Shown: positions 25,401-35,759 of the stretch, piece by piece | How the letters are laid out: every line of letters begins with the position of its first letter | Position numbering within the stretch: the first letter of the stretch is position 1 | Source: Klebsormidium nitens | Lineage: Eukaryota; Streptophyta; Klebsormidiophyceae; Klebsormidiales; Klebsormidiaceae | NCBI GenBank assembly: GCA_000708835.1 | Contig: DF237233.1 | Span: forward strand, 40,948 to 104,947 | Direction: 5' to 3' | Length of the DNA: 64,000 bases | The notes under the pieces: generated by a model | The model's input: only the letters and a program-made list of their open reading frames with translations | Databases searched by the model: none | What the model was told of the DNA's origin: nothing | Translations under genes and position numbers: made by a program

Positions 25401-27483
25401 CTGCGATGTGCTCACCTTTGTCCTGTTCCTCAGACATGTCCACGTCATTCAGCCCCAGCAGTCCCTCCACCACCCCGAGCGCCTCCATCTGCGTTTCCTC
25501 TCCAATCTCCGCGCTGAAGTTCAGCGGCGCACTCCGCGCGGGCGTAATCGCACTCGTCCTGCGGGTGTAAATCGCCACCGGCGCGTCGTCCTCGTCGACT
25601 TGTGTGAATGGGGGCTCCCGCTGGTCTGGCCGCAGCTCGGGGATCCCCTCGTCAACCAGGCTGACCTGCTGTTGGGGTACACTAACCGGCACAGCATCTT
25701 CCAAAACGGGCTCTAGAGGTGGGGCCAGTTCGTGTCCAGTCCGGTCTTCCATCTCTTCTCTTTCCGGAGACGCTCTCACAGCCTCTGCCATCTGCCCATC
25801 TGTTGCCACCAGCTGACCGGTTTGAGGAGGGGCTTCGCCACGCACGTCCGACCCCCCGTGCCTAGTTGCATCCTCTGTCTCAGCCGCTCCTTCCCCAGCC
25901 TCCGAGCGGTTGGCTTTCTGTGCCCTGGTGGCTCGCGAGCGGCCCCGCTTAGATGCGCTCTCGCTTGCACTCTTCTGACTCTCAACCAAAGCACCGCCTC
26001 GCACTTTCCTGCTCTTCTCCCCTCCCGACTGTACCGCAATTGGCCCTGCCCCGCCTGCTTGCAAGGGCTCTCCTTCCAAGCCTACAACGCCACCCGACGG
26101 CCCCGCCCCATCTGGGCCCGCTCCATCCGGCGCCCGTCTGACACCCTCGTCCCCTGTTTCCCCGACAAGCGTTGCCGCAGGCACGTCTTCGCCCAGACTC
26201 AGATTGCTTCCAAAGCCAATGCCACGGTCGGTCTCCCTTGTCGCGTTCGTAGCGACACTTCTTGCCGTCCCAATGGGGCCCTGACTGCTGTCCAGCACCC
26301 ACCACTGAGAAGCCGCGTTGACTGACGGAGCCGTGCCAAACTCTCCCTCTCTGCCGTCCGGACCCTCGGTGTCGCTATCGGGGATGATCGAATCGCGCCA
26401 TGAACTGGCTGGGGGCATGTTGACACCCTGACTTCTGGGGGCATTCACACCCCTGGTTTCAGCAACGGGTTCCTCCGCGGCAGAAAGCCTGAATGGCGGA
26501 GACTGCTCCCTGCTGACCTCTGGCTCTTGTTGTTCTGAAGCGGCCGCTTCCTGAATGCCCTTACCCTCCGCACTTTGTTGACTGCCCCCGTGTGCATCTT
26601 CCTGGCGCATCCCAAGCTCCGCAGCTTCCTGAAGCCCTTCCCTTTCTTCGGTTTCTGCATTCCCCTCGTTCCCTGCACCATCTTCCACCCTGCCTCTCCC
26701 TGCATCTGCTTCCTCACCCCCTCTCTCTACTCCTTGTTCCTCCCCCTCTCGGCCTGCCCCTTCCGTCTTTCCCCCTCTTCCTTCCCCTTCCTCCTCCCCC
26801 CTTCTCTCAACTCCTTCGTTGCGCCCCTCGACTTCAGGCTCCCCATCGCTTTCATCCTCCGTCGGCGCATCAGAGTCCACCGGTTGCGACAGCGACTTCC
26901 GCCGCTCAGAAGCTGGGGGTTTGGAGATAGACGGCGCCTTGTCGCTTGTTTCCCCCTCCGTGCTCTTCCTAGTGGTGCGCCAGCCACCGATGACCTCAGC
27001 GACTGGGGCTTTGTGAATGTTTTCAGGCACGGGCTGACTTTTGGGAGTGCTATCCGCGGGGCTCTGCTGATGTTCCTCATCCTGAGAGGTGGCTTTAAAA
27101 GCCTCAGCTTTGGAGGCACTGAATTTAGCCGTTTCTTCTTTCACCGAGGGACTTCCTTCTCGATCTTCCGTGAAGTGGGCAAGCCCTTCCATCTTCAAAC
27201 CTGACACCTTCACTAGCTCCTCTTGTCCCTCTCCGTCTCCCCCCTCCTCCTCTACTGCTTGTGTTTCCTCATCCCCACCCTCTGCAGTCGAAAACACGAT
27301 CTCCTCATCGACCGGCTGGGTTTCTTCATCCCCCTGCCACTCCGGGCCTGTCACAAGTTGTGTCGGCTCGCCTACAAGCTGTGTGCTTTGAAGTAGTGTC
27401 GCTCCGGGTAGGAGCTGGGTTTGTTCCCCTAGCACTTGCGTTGGTTCCCCGACGAGCTGCGTTGCTTGAGTCTGGTCCTCCAT
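13469..27483 (-). CDS. MDC1/PTIP-like tandem-BRCT DNA-damage mediator
   Basis: Nine exons, complement of 13469-13523, 13736-13802, 16571-16664, 17224-17304, 18670-18747, 19517-19708, 20565-22511, 23106-24463 and 25416-27483, join in frame to 1,979 codons. Exon 1 starts at an ATG in good context (27,483) and encodes an acidic N terminus with eight TQ dipeptides in about 77 residues, a typical ATM/ATR-type phosphorylation cluster. Exons 1-3 (to residue ~1,790) are long, low-complexity and Lys/Glu/Ala/Ser-rich. The C terminus carries two BRCT repeats. BRCT1 (about 1,774-1,860) spans exons 3-4, with 'RVFVSSRM', 'CTHLVAE', 'RTQTMLEAI' and 'WLESCGQA'. BRCT2 (about 1,878-1,965) spans exons 5-8, with 'GLKVYITPNTTPD', 'CLVVSSDKDR' and 'IYTTEFLMSAVV'. 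This order matches the plant BRCT proteins related to MDC1/PAXIP1, which read phosphorylated chromatin marks at DNA breaks. The last exon (17 codons ending KPPS) is the least certain. Intron 5 holds the assembly gap, and exon 4 is surrounded by copies of its own edges. Confidence 0.88.
13803..16570 (-). other. large intron 7 of the BRCT gene
   Basis: This 2.8 kb intron separates the two exons encoding the second half of BRCT2. It contains short relatives of the left-hand repeat core ('tcatccttgccctg' near 15,170; 'catcgtccttgcccagg' near 14,366). No exon of another gene was recognised on either strand. Confidence 0.6.
17559..17587 (+). repeat. contig-end overlap, left copy
   Basis: These 29 bases starting 'gggtagggtctgcag' run directly into the N gap and are identical to 18,051-18,079, which begins directly after it. 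See the gap entry. Confidence 0.95.
17588..18050. other. assembly gap (463 N) in BRCT gene intron 5
   Basis: A run of 463 N lies within the intron between the exons at 18,670-18,747 and 17,224-17,304. The 29 bases immediately before and after the gap are identical, so the two contig ends probably overlap or sit in a short tandem repeat. The true gap may be zero or negative in length. Because the flanking exons join in phase 0, no coding exon need be missing here. Confidence 0.95.
18051..18079 (+). repeat. contig-end overlap, right copy
   Basis: Identical to 17,559-17,587, starting at the first base after the gap. The copy includes 'ctttatt', which reads AATAAAG on the minus strand, but this lies in an intron and is not taken as a poly(A) site. 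Confidence 0.95.
18080..18669 (-). other. rest of BRCT intron 5
   Basis: Intronic sequence with a relative of the left-hand repeat core near 18,205-18,265 ('cgtcttgccaatgatgg', 'tcatccttgccctgg'). No further BRCT exon is needed or seen here. Confidence 0.5.
19400..19468 (-). repeat. copy of the 3' half of BRCT exon 4
   Basis: On the minus strand this segment encodes a close relative of the end of exon 4 (…WLESCGQASYFEDEEPH…, versus …WLESCGQANYFEDEEPH… in the exon at 19,517-19,592). It lies downstream of the exon in the transcribed direction. The donor GT of the real exon is not preserved at the same place. The copy is a partial tandem duplicate of the exon's 3' edge and is probably not coding. 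Confidence 0.8.
19766..20445 (-). repeat. five decaying copies of the 5' half of BRCT exon 4
   Basis: The 5' edge of exon 4 (the KRLGAQEAQDVPSCTHLVAE part, 19,640-19,708) recurs in the intron upstream of it. Copies lie at about 19,766-19,819, 19,942-20,013, 20,066-20,140, 20,235-20,296 and 20,381-20,445, spaced roughly 125-190 bases. All share a core around 'cgtgcacgacggcacgt' on the plus strand. The 19,942 copy keeps an intact acceptor ('ctgcacag|attctgaaac') and 20 or more nearly identical codons before a stop. The 20,235 copy keeps the residues but its acceptor is weaker. The farthest copies are the most diverged. Read in frame across the intron they are interrupted by stops, so they are tandem pseudo-exon fragments. 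Confidence 0.85.
24560..24770. repeat. simple repeats in BRCT intron 1
   Basis: A short duplicated 'gataataataac' motif (24,579-24,612) is followed by CCCTAA-like stretches ('aaaaccctaacccaaa', 'cctaaccaccaaactaacc'). These are degenerate low-complexity sequences rather than a telomeric array. Confidence 0.5.
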
Positions 27484-28865
27484 GGTGGATGTTACCTGAG
27501 AGGATATGGGATGATTCTGTCATCAGGATCTTTGGTGTAAAGTACTTTGAATGGTGTCGAACAACAGCAGCGACAATAGGTAGACACTAGCAGCTTGCTT
27601 GCAAGAGTCTCACTTTCGATCCAGGAATATCTGCATTGGGACTTCAGAGAAAGCAAGAAGGTGTGCCGTGAGGAACGTGATGATGTCTTCTACAAACGTG
27701 TTCTTACTTACGCATGTCAAATCTAAAAAGTGGAGTTTGTAAGGAGAAGCACAGCCATCGATGACATGGTTCAGTAAACAGTGCTGCATCATGCCATAAG
27801 CCATATGCTGAGGCATTGTTCCAATGGCAGCAATTGCACAACCATATGTCACTAGTTTGAGAAGGCAATGCTGAAGGACCTCAGCATGCGCAGGGATCTG
27901 CACGTCAGTCATCCTCTGAACAAGCCCCCTTCAACGGAGGCAGCTCGTCAGACCTTCACAATGAAACTGTGCTCTGCAATGAAGTTTCCGGTGGTTACTT
28001 AAGCAGAGAAGGCCAAACAATCTGACAATCATAAGATCAGAGTCAACATTCACGAAACAGAAGAAGTCCCACCTCTGAAGGGGATTTTACGAGGTGCATG
28101 CGTTGCAATGCAGACTACATTCTCGACATGTGCCGTTTAAGATGTCAGCCGCAACACCCTGGCAACACCCCTCGTTCCTGTGACGCCGTTTTGACTACAC
28201 ACACACGAGCCCGGTATAAATGGGTCGGCAACGCCAACAGTCCGAAGATATAAGAGTCCGGTCTCGGTCTAGGATCCTCCTACCCTAGACAAAGTGTGCA
28301 AGTCTGCAGTGCGAACTCGGCCGTCCTGGACTACTGTTTTGAAGTGGGCCCGTGAGAAAGCCAAAGCAAGCTGCAATGAACCCCCACTAGGAGCAGCAGG
28401 CGCCCTAAGGCTACGGTACATGCAGAGTTCGAACATTGTCATCAGAGGTCTTGAAAGCACTTGTTCAAATTGCAGCTTTCAAAATTTCTCCCGCGGAAAA
28501 TGACCCGGGTTGTCATCTTGGTCAAGAACCGACCATGTCTATTTACGACGGGTCGGACACAACCCGTCACGGGCCGCACCAATTCTCCAGGAGGGTGGAG
28601 CAAAGTCTCTGCTTTACAAGGCCTGCGGGTTGAGTGTCCCGGGTACCTTGTCTGCCGCCCCGGGTAGCTACCATTGAGGAACTTACATAAAATTTCTACG
28701 TTAATTTTCAGCATCACGACCTGAAGGGTTCCCTCTGAATTGCCCCTAGCCAGGCCTCATCTTCTCCATAACTTTAAGCCAACAGGATCCTGAGGCGCAG
28801 TCCTTCCAGGTTTCAGGGTTGTTGCACCAGAGGAAAAGGGGAATTTGGTTTTGGGCCTTCGAACA
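27484..28865. promoter_or_regulatory. divergent intergenic region, BRCT gene / hydroxy-acid oxidase
   Basis: About 1.4 kb separates the start codon of the minus-strand BRCT gene from that of the plus-strand oxidase, so both promoters should lie here. No further coding exon is recognised. A plus-strand TATA-like element is listed separately. The rest is unassigned. Confidence 0.6.
28215..28220 (+). promoter_or_regulatory. candidate TATA box for the oxidase gene
   Basis: 'cccggtataaatgggtcgg' contains TATAAA in a GC-rich setting, about 650 bases before the oxidase start codon. If used, it implies a long or intron-containing 5' UTR, which is why the call is weak. Confidence 0.3.
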
Positions 28866-31800
28866 ATGGACATGGACCACATCACCAATGTCATGGAGCT
28901 TGAGCCGCTGGCCAAACAGAAGCTCTCAAAGGTGGTTTATGATTACTATGCATCTGGAGCCGAGGACGAGAACACACTCAAGCTGAACCGCTTTGCGTTT
29001 GAGCATTATCGGTCAGCACAACACTTCGACAATTTGAAACGTCCTTGCAATAGTGTCAGCAGACCGTCTCTTCAACTGGCGGTTTGCTGATCACATCTGA
29101 AAATGCATGCAATCTGGTGTTCATGACATACTGACACCGTGCTAGAAGTGTCTCGATACAGCATGACTCCCCTTAGGCTTTGTAGACAGCACAGAAAACC
29201 TTGATGTTTCTAAGAAGATCAGATAAGTGAAACTTACCACCACCAATCAAGGTACATTGAACCTGGTGGACATGCCACGATGGGGCATGCACGAGTTTGC
29301 ACTTAGGCACGAAAGACCGTGGTCAAGTTGCAACACTGGTACCTTGAACTTCAGTACTATCTCGCTGTTCCTTACTTTGAAAGGGGGGGTTCAACCATCC
29401 AAAGGCTTTGAGAAGTTAATATTCCTCAAAGTCTGACTCAGCCTTTCTTCATTCGTTGGCCATCCTCCTCGGCCATCTGATTGATCCTCTCCCTTTCCAG
29501 CTTTCCTGTCTTGTTTCTGCTCACCCCAGCGTCTTTTCTTACAGTCTGAAGCCCAGGGTCCTAGTGGACATTAGTGACCAAGACCTGAGGACCAGCATAC
29601 TGGGCCACGAAATATCCATGCCCATAATGATAGCCCCCACAGCTATGCACAAGATGGCTCACCATGAAGGTATCAGTCACCGGCAACTCCGTCTCATGCT
29701 TCTCTTTCAACAATCAGGTCTAGTAGACTGTCTGGGAATATTCTTCAGTGGCTGTGGTATTGCTGTACTCTTTTGATTCACAGCTCCTTTGAAGGTTCTT
29801 TGTGCTTAAGCTTTCCTTTAACCGACCCAGCCGCTCTTGTGAAACAAATTCTTGAGTACCTTAGAGGAGAGGGCACAGGTCCATCACTTGACTCAAAGCT
29901 AACTTCAACTCCTGTGATGCACAACCATTCGAATCGGACAACAGTCAAACGGCGGTCCAGGCGCATGAAAACCTTTCTTCGTTCCCTCTGCAGGTGAGCT
30001 GGCGACTGCGCGGGCGGCGGCGGCAACGGGCACAGCCATGGTGAAGCACCGCTTCAAAGTTTTTCCTGCTTCTTTCGTGAAAAGCCGCTCAAGTATTCAT
30101 GCTCGTTTTCAAGCCAAGAATAACCCAGCCGTTCTCTCCTTGACAAACTCGTAAACCTCATCTGTCACGACGAAGTCCTTGGCTTGTCACAAAGTTTCAT
30201 CAACGCACAATGAATTGGGCATTGGCAAGTCCCCACTTTGACCCCCGCTCAACCATCTCTCTTTGAAAGAGGTGGCTGAGTCTATCTCTACTTGTGCGTG
30301 TGCACCGATGTAAGCAGATCTCAAAGAGTAGTACAGCCACCTAGCCAGCCCCCATTCCGACCCTCATATCCTCTTTCCCTACAAGGTCACTATCAGCATA
30401 CCCACTTACCCTTGTGCTTCTCTTCTTCAGCACAGGTGCTGTCGGCCCATGCTACGTCGAGCATCGAGGAGGTCGCCTCGACCGGACCCGGCCTGCGCTT
30501 TTTCCAACTCTATGTAGGTCCTATAATTATCTTTCCTCTTTGTTTTGTCTTTGCTTTCCATCAGTCGGGTATCTAGTCAGGGCAGGTTCGCCTGGTCATC
30601 ACCCCTGGCCCCCTTGTTTTATGACAGTTACGCAATTCAAAACCATGGGTTCGAATACCATACGACCTTACGAAGTTTGATTTGAGGCCAGACTTTTTCA
30701 GCTGTATTCTGAGAGTTTAGTTCGAGAACATCATAAGGGGTCCTCTGGCGAAATTGAACCCCTGCGCCAGCTCGGAATCTTTGCTTAGGAACAATGGATT
30801 TGCAGGAAAGCAATGACCGCAGCGTGGAGGATTTAAACAGAAGGCTTTTTGTTTCCGAGCTTAGCGTCTACAGCCCCCACATAGATACCGCTCAGCTTCC
30901 AGAAGCTTCCTTTGGTTTCTGCTGGATTGCCCTCGATTTCGCAAAGATTCTTATCAGCGTGAATTCGATCGTACACAGAGTTGGACAAAACAACTCAGAA
31001 ACGCTACCAGATCCTCGAAGCTTGCAAACAATTTCTGGTGCGACTGGGATGTACTGGGAATCTTACATCCAAATTTGCCACACAGGTGTATAGAAACCGG
31101 GCACTCGTGGCGCAGCTAGTGAAGAGGGCTGAACGGGCCGGGTACACAGCCATCGTCCTGACAGCTGACGCACCAAGGCTGGGTAAACGTGAAGCTGACG
31201 TCAAGAACAGGTGAAACGGTCTCCGAGGCTATCCTTTAGTTTCAATGAGGCCGGAGTGAATAGTTGCTGGTCAAATCCGTTGCAAGGTTGGAAGTTGGAG
31301 ACTCCCGCACAGATTATGGCGTTTTTTGGTCAAGCTATCTTTTTCGCTTGCTTCGAAAGCGAGTCGTGCGTCGGGGGGAGATCAAAGATCGCTACAAACG
31401 GGGCGCCTGTCGGCGTTTTCGCGGCCTGGCTAGTTTGTGGCTACCCAGCCGCTGGGCATACACACACCCAGTGCACAAACTCAGCTGCAAGTGTGATCTT
31501 CGCAACCGAATCTATATCAGAAAAGCCGTCGAGAAACGCGTGCTCCTTGGTTGGCACTACAGAAACAACTGAGGTGTTTGTTGGCTAGCAATACAGAAGC
31601 AACTGAGGTGCTCGTTGGCTAGCAATACAGAAGCAACTGAGGTGTTCGTTGGCTAGCAATACAGGAACAACTGACGTGATTGGCTAGCAATACACAGTCA
31701 GTTGAGGTGTTTGGTATGCACGAGCCGTTATTTGAAAATGGTACTGGGATAGCGTCTGTGCTCTTGGTAAAGATTGTGAAGCTTTTGGGCCCAACTGAAT

Positions 31801-34507
31801 GCTTGCGCGCAGGTTCCAGATGCCCGCTGGCATGACTTTGAAGAACTTCGAGGACCTGGGCGCAGTTTCTTCCGAAAAGGTGAGGTTCTTGTGTCCACTT
31901 TCGTCCAAGACGTATGATTCTGCTTTGTGCAAATGGAGTAGTCCAGTCAATGGTAGGTCACGAGCATGCCTGTTTTGTCAGAGCCGGAGGACGAATCCTA
32001 ACGTGGGCTCTTGACAGCGACTGCAGTCTTAAACTCCAAAAGTTAAGAAGTGGCGGATTCGTCAAGCATCTCCAAGTACTCCAATGTCTTGCTCCGATTG
32101 GATCGGTCGATTCGCACAGGTTGGAGCGGGCTCCCTCTTATAAAACCAAAGCCCACTCACTGACGAGGCACACCGTTGCTTCTTCATATCTACTGCAAGC
32201 TTTGCAATCATAAGCATCGCCTCCGTTCTTAGTCCAGCCATTCAATGTGTGATCTTCGTTTCTTGCAGGCTTCCACCAATCCAGCCCTGGCCTCCCTCTA
32301 CCTTGCTAGTCAATTTGACCCCTCTCTTCAGTGGAAGGTGCGCGGCCCCTTGCTCCCGTTTTTAGCTTATTCTTGACGTTGTCCCAATAATTTTCCCGTA
32401 CAAGAGGTTACTGGTAAGTGGAGCGTCTTTCTGTGGAACCAATCTCACATTTGACTTTGATCGGAAACGAACAAACTGACGTTTGGCGACACTGTACTGC
32501 TTCGGTTTCACGTTTTACAGCAACGAGCCATCAAACTGCAACCTTGTCCAAGGAGGGCACGTCCCAAATAAGCTTTCGATGCTCGATAAGGGCCGTACTG
32601 AGGATAACGGATACTCCTTTGATAACCTTCCTTCTAGTTGCGACGATTGTAAAGTTCAACTTCGGGGCTTCCCGTGCAGGACGTTCGATGGCTCCAAAGC
32701 GTCACGTCGCTCCCCATCCTTGTCAAAGGCGTGATGACCGCAGCCGATGGTGAGCCTTCTTTGTCGCCTGTTTGTTTTGGTATTTGTCCTCCCTCTCCCG
32801 AGTGAATTCGCTGGACATGTTCCTAACGTCAGGCCTTGCCTCATAAACATATCCTTTTCCTAGTGTGAGTCCTGCAAATCAGACTGCAGGAACCCATTTT
32901 TGAAGGCCATCAGCGCGGCATGTCGACACTTCCTCCCACATGAAATCCAAGCGTGATCTTGCTATCGTATCCTCTTCTAGTATATTGTCGCACACCATCG
33001 AGCTTCCCGTGAGCACGACCTTAACCCCAACCAAGGGTGCGCGTCGACCGAAAAGCGGCAAACAGCTCTTCAGTATTCTTAGCCAATCGGATGGCTTGTC
33101 AGATCCACGTGGTAACCTAAGGTACACACCAGAATAGCATCATGGCCTGAAAATCACCGTACCTCTTACCAGTCGATACCGCAAAGGCAACACTGGAGGT
33201 CAAGTAGGTTTTCGGTCGACGCAACCTCACTGACCCTAGAGACTGCGGCCCTCTGACGTAGTACTTCATCTGTGGGTCCAGCAAAGCTCGCTATCAGCCA
33301 CGGAGCTAAGGGCATTATTGTTTCGAACCACGGGGGCCGCCAGCTAGATCACACCCAGGCCACGATCCAAGCTCTCGAAGAGGTGAGTTTCACGACTGAC
33401 TCGACCTGGCGCAGCCTTTAGCGCGGATTTCGCTGTAGTTTTGTACAAGCCGTGATAGCAGTGGTAGCAACTTTTAGGATCCGTTCAACAGGTTCGGTGA
33501 CGCACGCGATCTGCAAGTTACTTCGCTGCGAAGGAGCTTGGGTGCATTTGTTTTGTCGCGGTATGACCCGGTGGGACTACGAAGTCGGGAAGTAAATCAA
33601 AAGTAACACGAGGAGCATTGAGAAACAGCAAGGAATCTAATAACCTAGAAGGAATGTTCAATGACTGAAGGAAGTCGGCTGAGCCGGTTGCTCTCGCAGG
33701 TAGTGCTTGCTGCGGACGGAAGAGTTCCGGTCTTCCTCGACGGAGGCGTCCGGAGGGGGACGGACGTCCTCAAAGCGCTTGCTCTAGGAGCGAAGGCCGT
33801 TCTTGTGAGTTTCTCGAATCTTCAGGCATCGATCTGTTCCGTTGTACGTCAACGTACGTCCGATCCCCTTTCGGCTAGTATAGCAGAAATAATGTTTTAT
33901 GTTGCTCCAATCAAGTTCTGATCGAGGGACCGGAGAAAAGGACATCTAAATCGGCTCACCCTTTCAACCATCAAATTTTTGTGTTGAGGACGCTCGAGAC
34001 ACCTAGATCGGTTGTCTCTGAGATTACGCAGGAGCACGCCTGTGATAGACACCTTCTTGTGTCTCTTCGCACCTGGAAATACTTCATAGCTTATGAAGGA
34101 AATTCATGTCTGCTGGGAGGCTGTAACCTCGCACCGTTCCCTCTTTCTCATCGCCCTTCAGCCATGATCGGTGTGTTGCGTGCGCATGGTCTCCAAAACA
34201 GACCCATTCCCCGTACCGTACAACGGTCGGATTGTGCAACGACACCATGGTCTGGCATGCAGTGCCACGTGGCCGCAGCTGAACAGCTTGTCGTTTCGCA
34301 CAGGTTGGTCGGCCGGTGCTTTACGGTCTCGCCTCCGGTGGGCAAGCCGGCGTAGAGAAAGTGCTCACTATGCTGAAAGACGAGCTTGAACTGGCAATGG
34401 CACTCGTCGGCTGTCCGTCCATCAAGGATATCAAGCGCTCGTGTATAGTTACACCGACGGACCGGTTGAGGGAAGCGATGCCGTCAAGTAAGCTTGCACG
34501 CTTGTAA
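28866..34507 (+). CDS. peroxisomal (S)-2-hydroxy-acid oxidase (glycolate oxidase family)
   Basis: Eleven exons (28866-29011, 29545-29669, 29994-30040, 30436-30513, 31086-31210, 31813-31879, 32269-32337, 32680-32749, 33282-33382, 33700-33804, 34304-34507) join in frame to 378 residues, the usual length for the family. The FMN enzyme oxidises glycolate or a related 2-hydroxy acid to the keto acid with H2O2 release, in photorespiration. Catalytic and FMN-binding landmarks are present: '[10 protein letters not shown]', 'IMIAPTAM', 'RFFQLY', 'PRLGKREAD', 'LVKGV', and the active-site signature 'SNHGGRQLD' with its His and Arg, then '[13 protein letters not shown]'. The C terminus ends ARL, a PTS1 peroxisomal signal. 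The segment normally read as LSSWATSS in plant glycolate oxidases is 'LSAHATSS' here, replacing the pocket Trp by His, so substrate preference is open. Start chosen at the first ATG of exon 1; a second Met follows two codons later. Confidence 0.93.
31549..31715 (+). repeat. 34-bp minisatellite in an oxidase intron
   Basis: Four to five copies of a 34-base unit ('aactgaggtg.tcgttggct' followed by 'agcaatacagaagc') start at 31,567, 31,601, 31,635 and 31,669, with partial units on each side. It lies in the intron between exons 5 and 6. Copies differ by few bases, so the array is recent. Confidence 0.85.
33000..33235 (+). mobile_element. transposon-like fragment, copy 1 (possible piggyBac-type remnant)
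   Basis: This segment in the intron between oxidase exons 8 and 9 matches the reverse complement of about 49,410-49,640 over ~210 bases. Shared stretches include 'gggtgcgcgtcgac' and 'caagtaggttttcggtcgac'. Translated on the plus strand it gives a broken version of the peptide seen better in copy 2, with stops. See copy 2 for the tentative family assignment. It is a decayed insertion with no function implied. Confidence 0.6.
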
Positions 34508-35759
34508 TCTGCGGATGTAGCTAGATGAAGTTTGTACATAGAACTTAAGCACCCTTTCGTTTGCGAGAGGAAGTGTAAACATATCGTTTTAGACCGCTAA
34601 ACAGAAGGTGGCGATACGTTAGTCCGGACTAATTATGGACGTCCAACCAAGAGTCGGCCGATCTTCAGAGGACATCATGGCATGCTATACACTACTGTAC
34701 AGCAGCGGCAGCCTGGCAGTGGCAGGCGCTAATTCTGAACATTGCACGCTGGTATACGTTCGTTCGTGTTCGATTCAAGTTCGTCAAACGGGACATGGAC
34801 CTCGCCACGTATATTTGATATCATTATTTGTGAGAGGATCCAACCGATGCGCACAGCGCGGCCTGCATGGCAGCGCTGGCAGGGATGCAATGATTCATAT
34901 CTACATTAATCGACACCACGTACGTAGATAAGCATGTGCGAAGAGCTGCGCACTTAACCGCGCGAAATTGCACTATAATACGGTATATCTGATAATTTAG
35001 TAGCTCGGGCGGCACGGGAGGTTCAATCGAGTATAGGCTATCTTTCGCGGTGATCCTCATGCAATCATCACAGAGCCCGTGTATAGTCCTCTCAGTGAAA
35101 CCGAAGCACTTCAACGTGTACATGTACGTCCTGCAGCTTAAATCATCCTATACTTTCCAAACTTTACAAAGCAATTGCGATTCAGCGACGGTGGCTCTGA
35201 GACGGCGGTCCGACTATTCGGGGTAACTTAATCCTGGTGGATATCCGTTTCATTTTAGTAAGTACAGGCGTGCCAGCAATGACATGCTGCCTGTAAAATT
35301 CCTAGAATGTAAGTTGTTAGTTGAATCAATAGGAGTGACTTTGAAGAAGCAAGGCGCACCGCTAGCTAGAGTCTCAGGCGGAAGTGACTCGCAGCGTTAC
35401 TTCACGCTCAACACTGAAAGAGAGCCGCGCAATGCCAGGCCACCCTACGCACGGCCATGACAAGTACATGCCGCCATCTTCTTAGCAAGCGTACCGTCTG
35501 CACAGCCCTGAAGGACTGGCCTAGCCTAGGTACAGCCAACTCGATGATCTGCATGACACTACTCCGGTGTACTCTTGTTAGTCTTGTCCTGGCAAAAAGT
35601 CAGAGCAGAGTGCACAGAGACGCACTGTCAGCATGGCCAGCAGGGTAATCGCCCTTGGGGCCTTGCCACGTGGTCGCCACGTGGCCAGGCTGAAACGCCG
35701 CAGTGCCTGCTCTCGTCGGCATGACTTCTTCAAGTCCCCAGCAAATTGGGCTCCAAGAG
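34508..35759. other. convergent intergenic region, oxidase / thioredoxin-like gene
   Basis: The two genes end towards each other. No coding exon was recognised. It holds the 3' UTRs of both genes and, near the thioredoxin-like stop, a pair of G-box palindromes (listed separately). Confidence 0.5.
35667..35683. promoter_or_regulatory. paired CACGTG (G-box) motifs
   Basis: Two perfect CACGTG hexamers at 35,667-35,672 and 35,678-35,683 form 'gccacgtggtcgccacgtgg', a near-palindromic pair. Plant bZIP and bHLH factors bind CACGTG. The location, between convergent gene ends, makes a promoter role doubtful, and the same ACACGTGGC motif also occurs in the left-hand repeats. Confidence 0.3.

Noticed and set aside
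25732-27391. Plus-strand open frames opposite BRCT exon 1
   Set aside because: Antisense shadows of a low-complexity exon, with no independent evidence.
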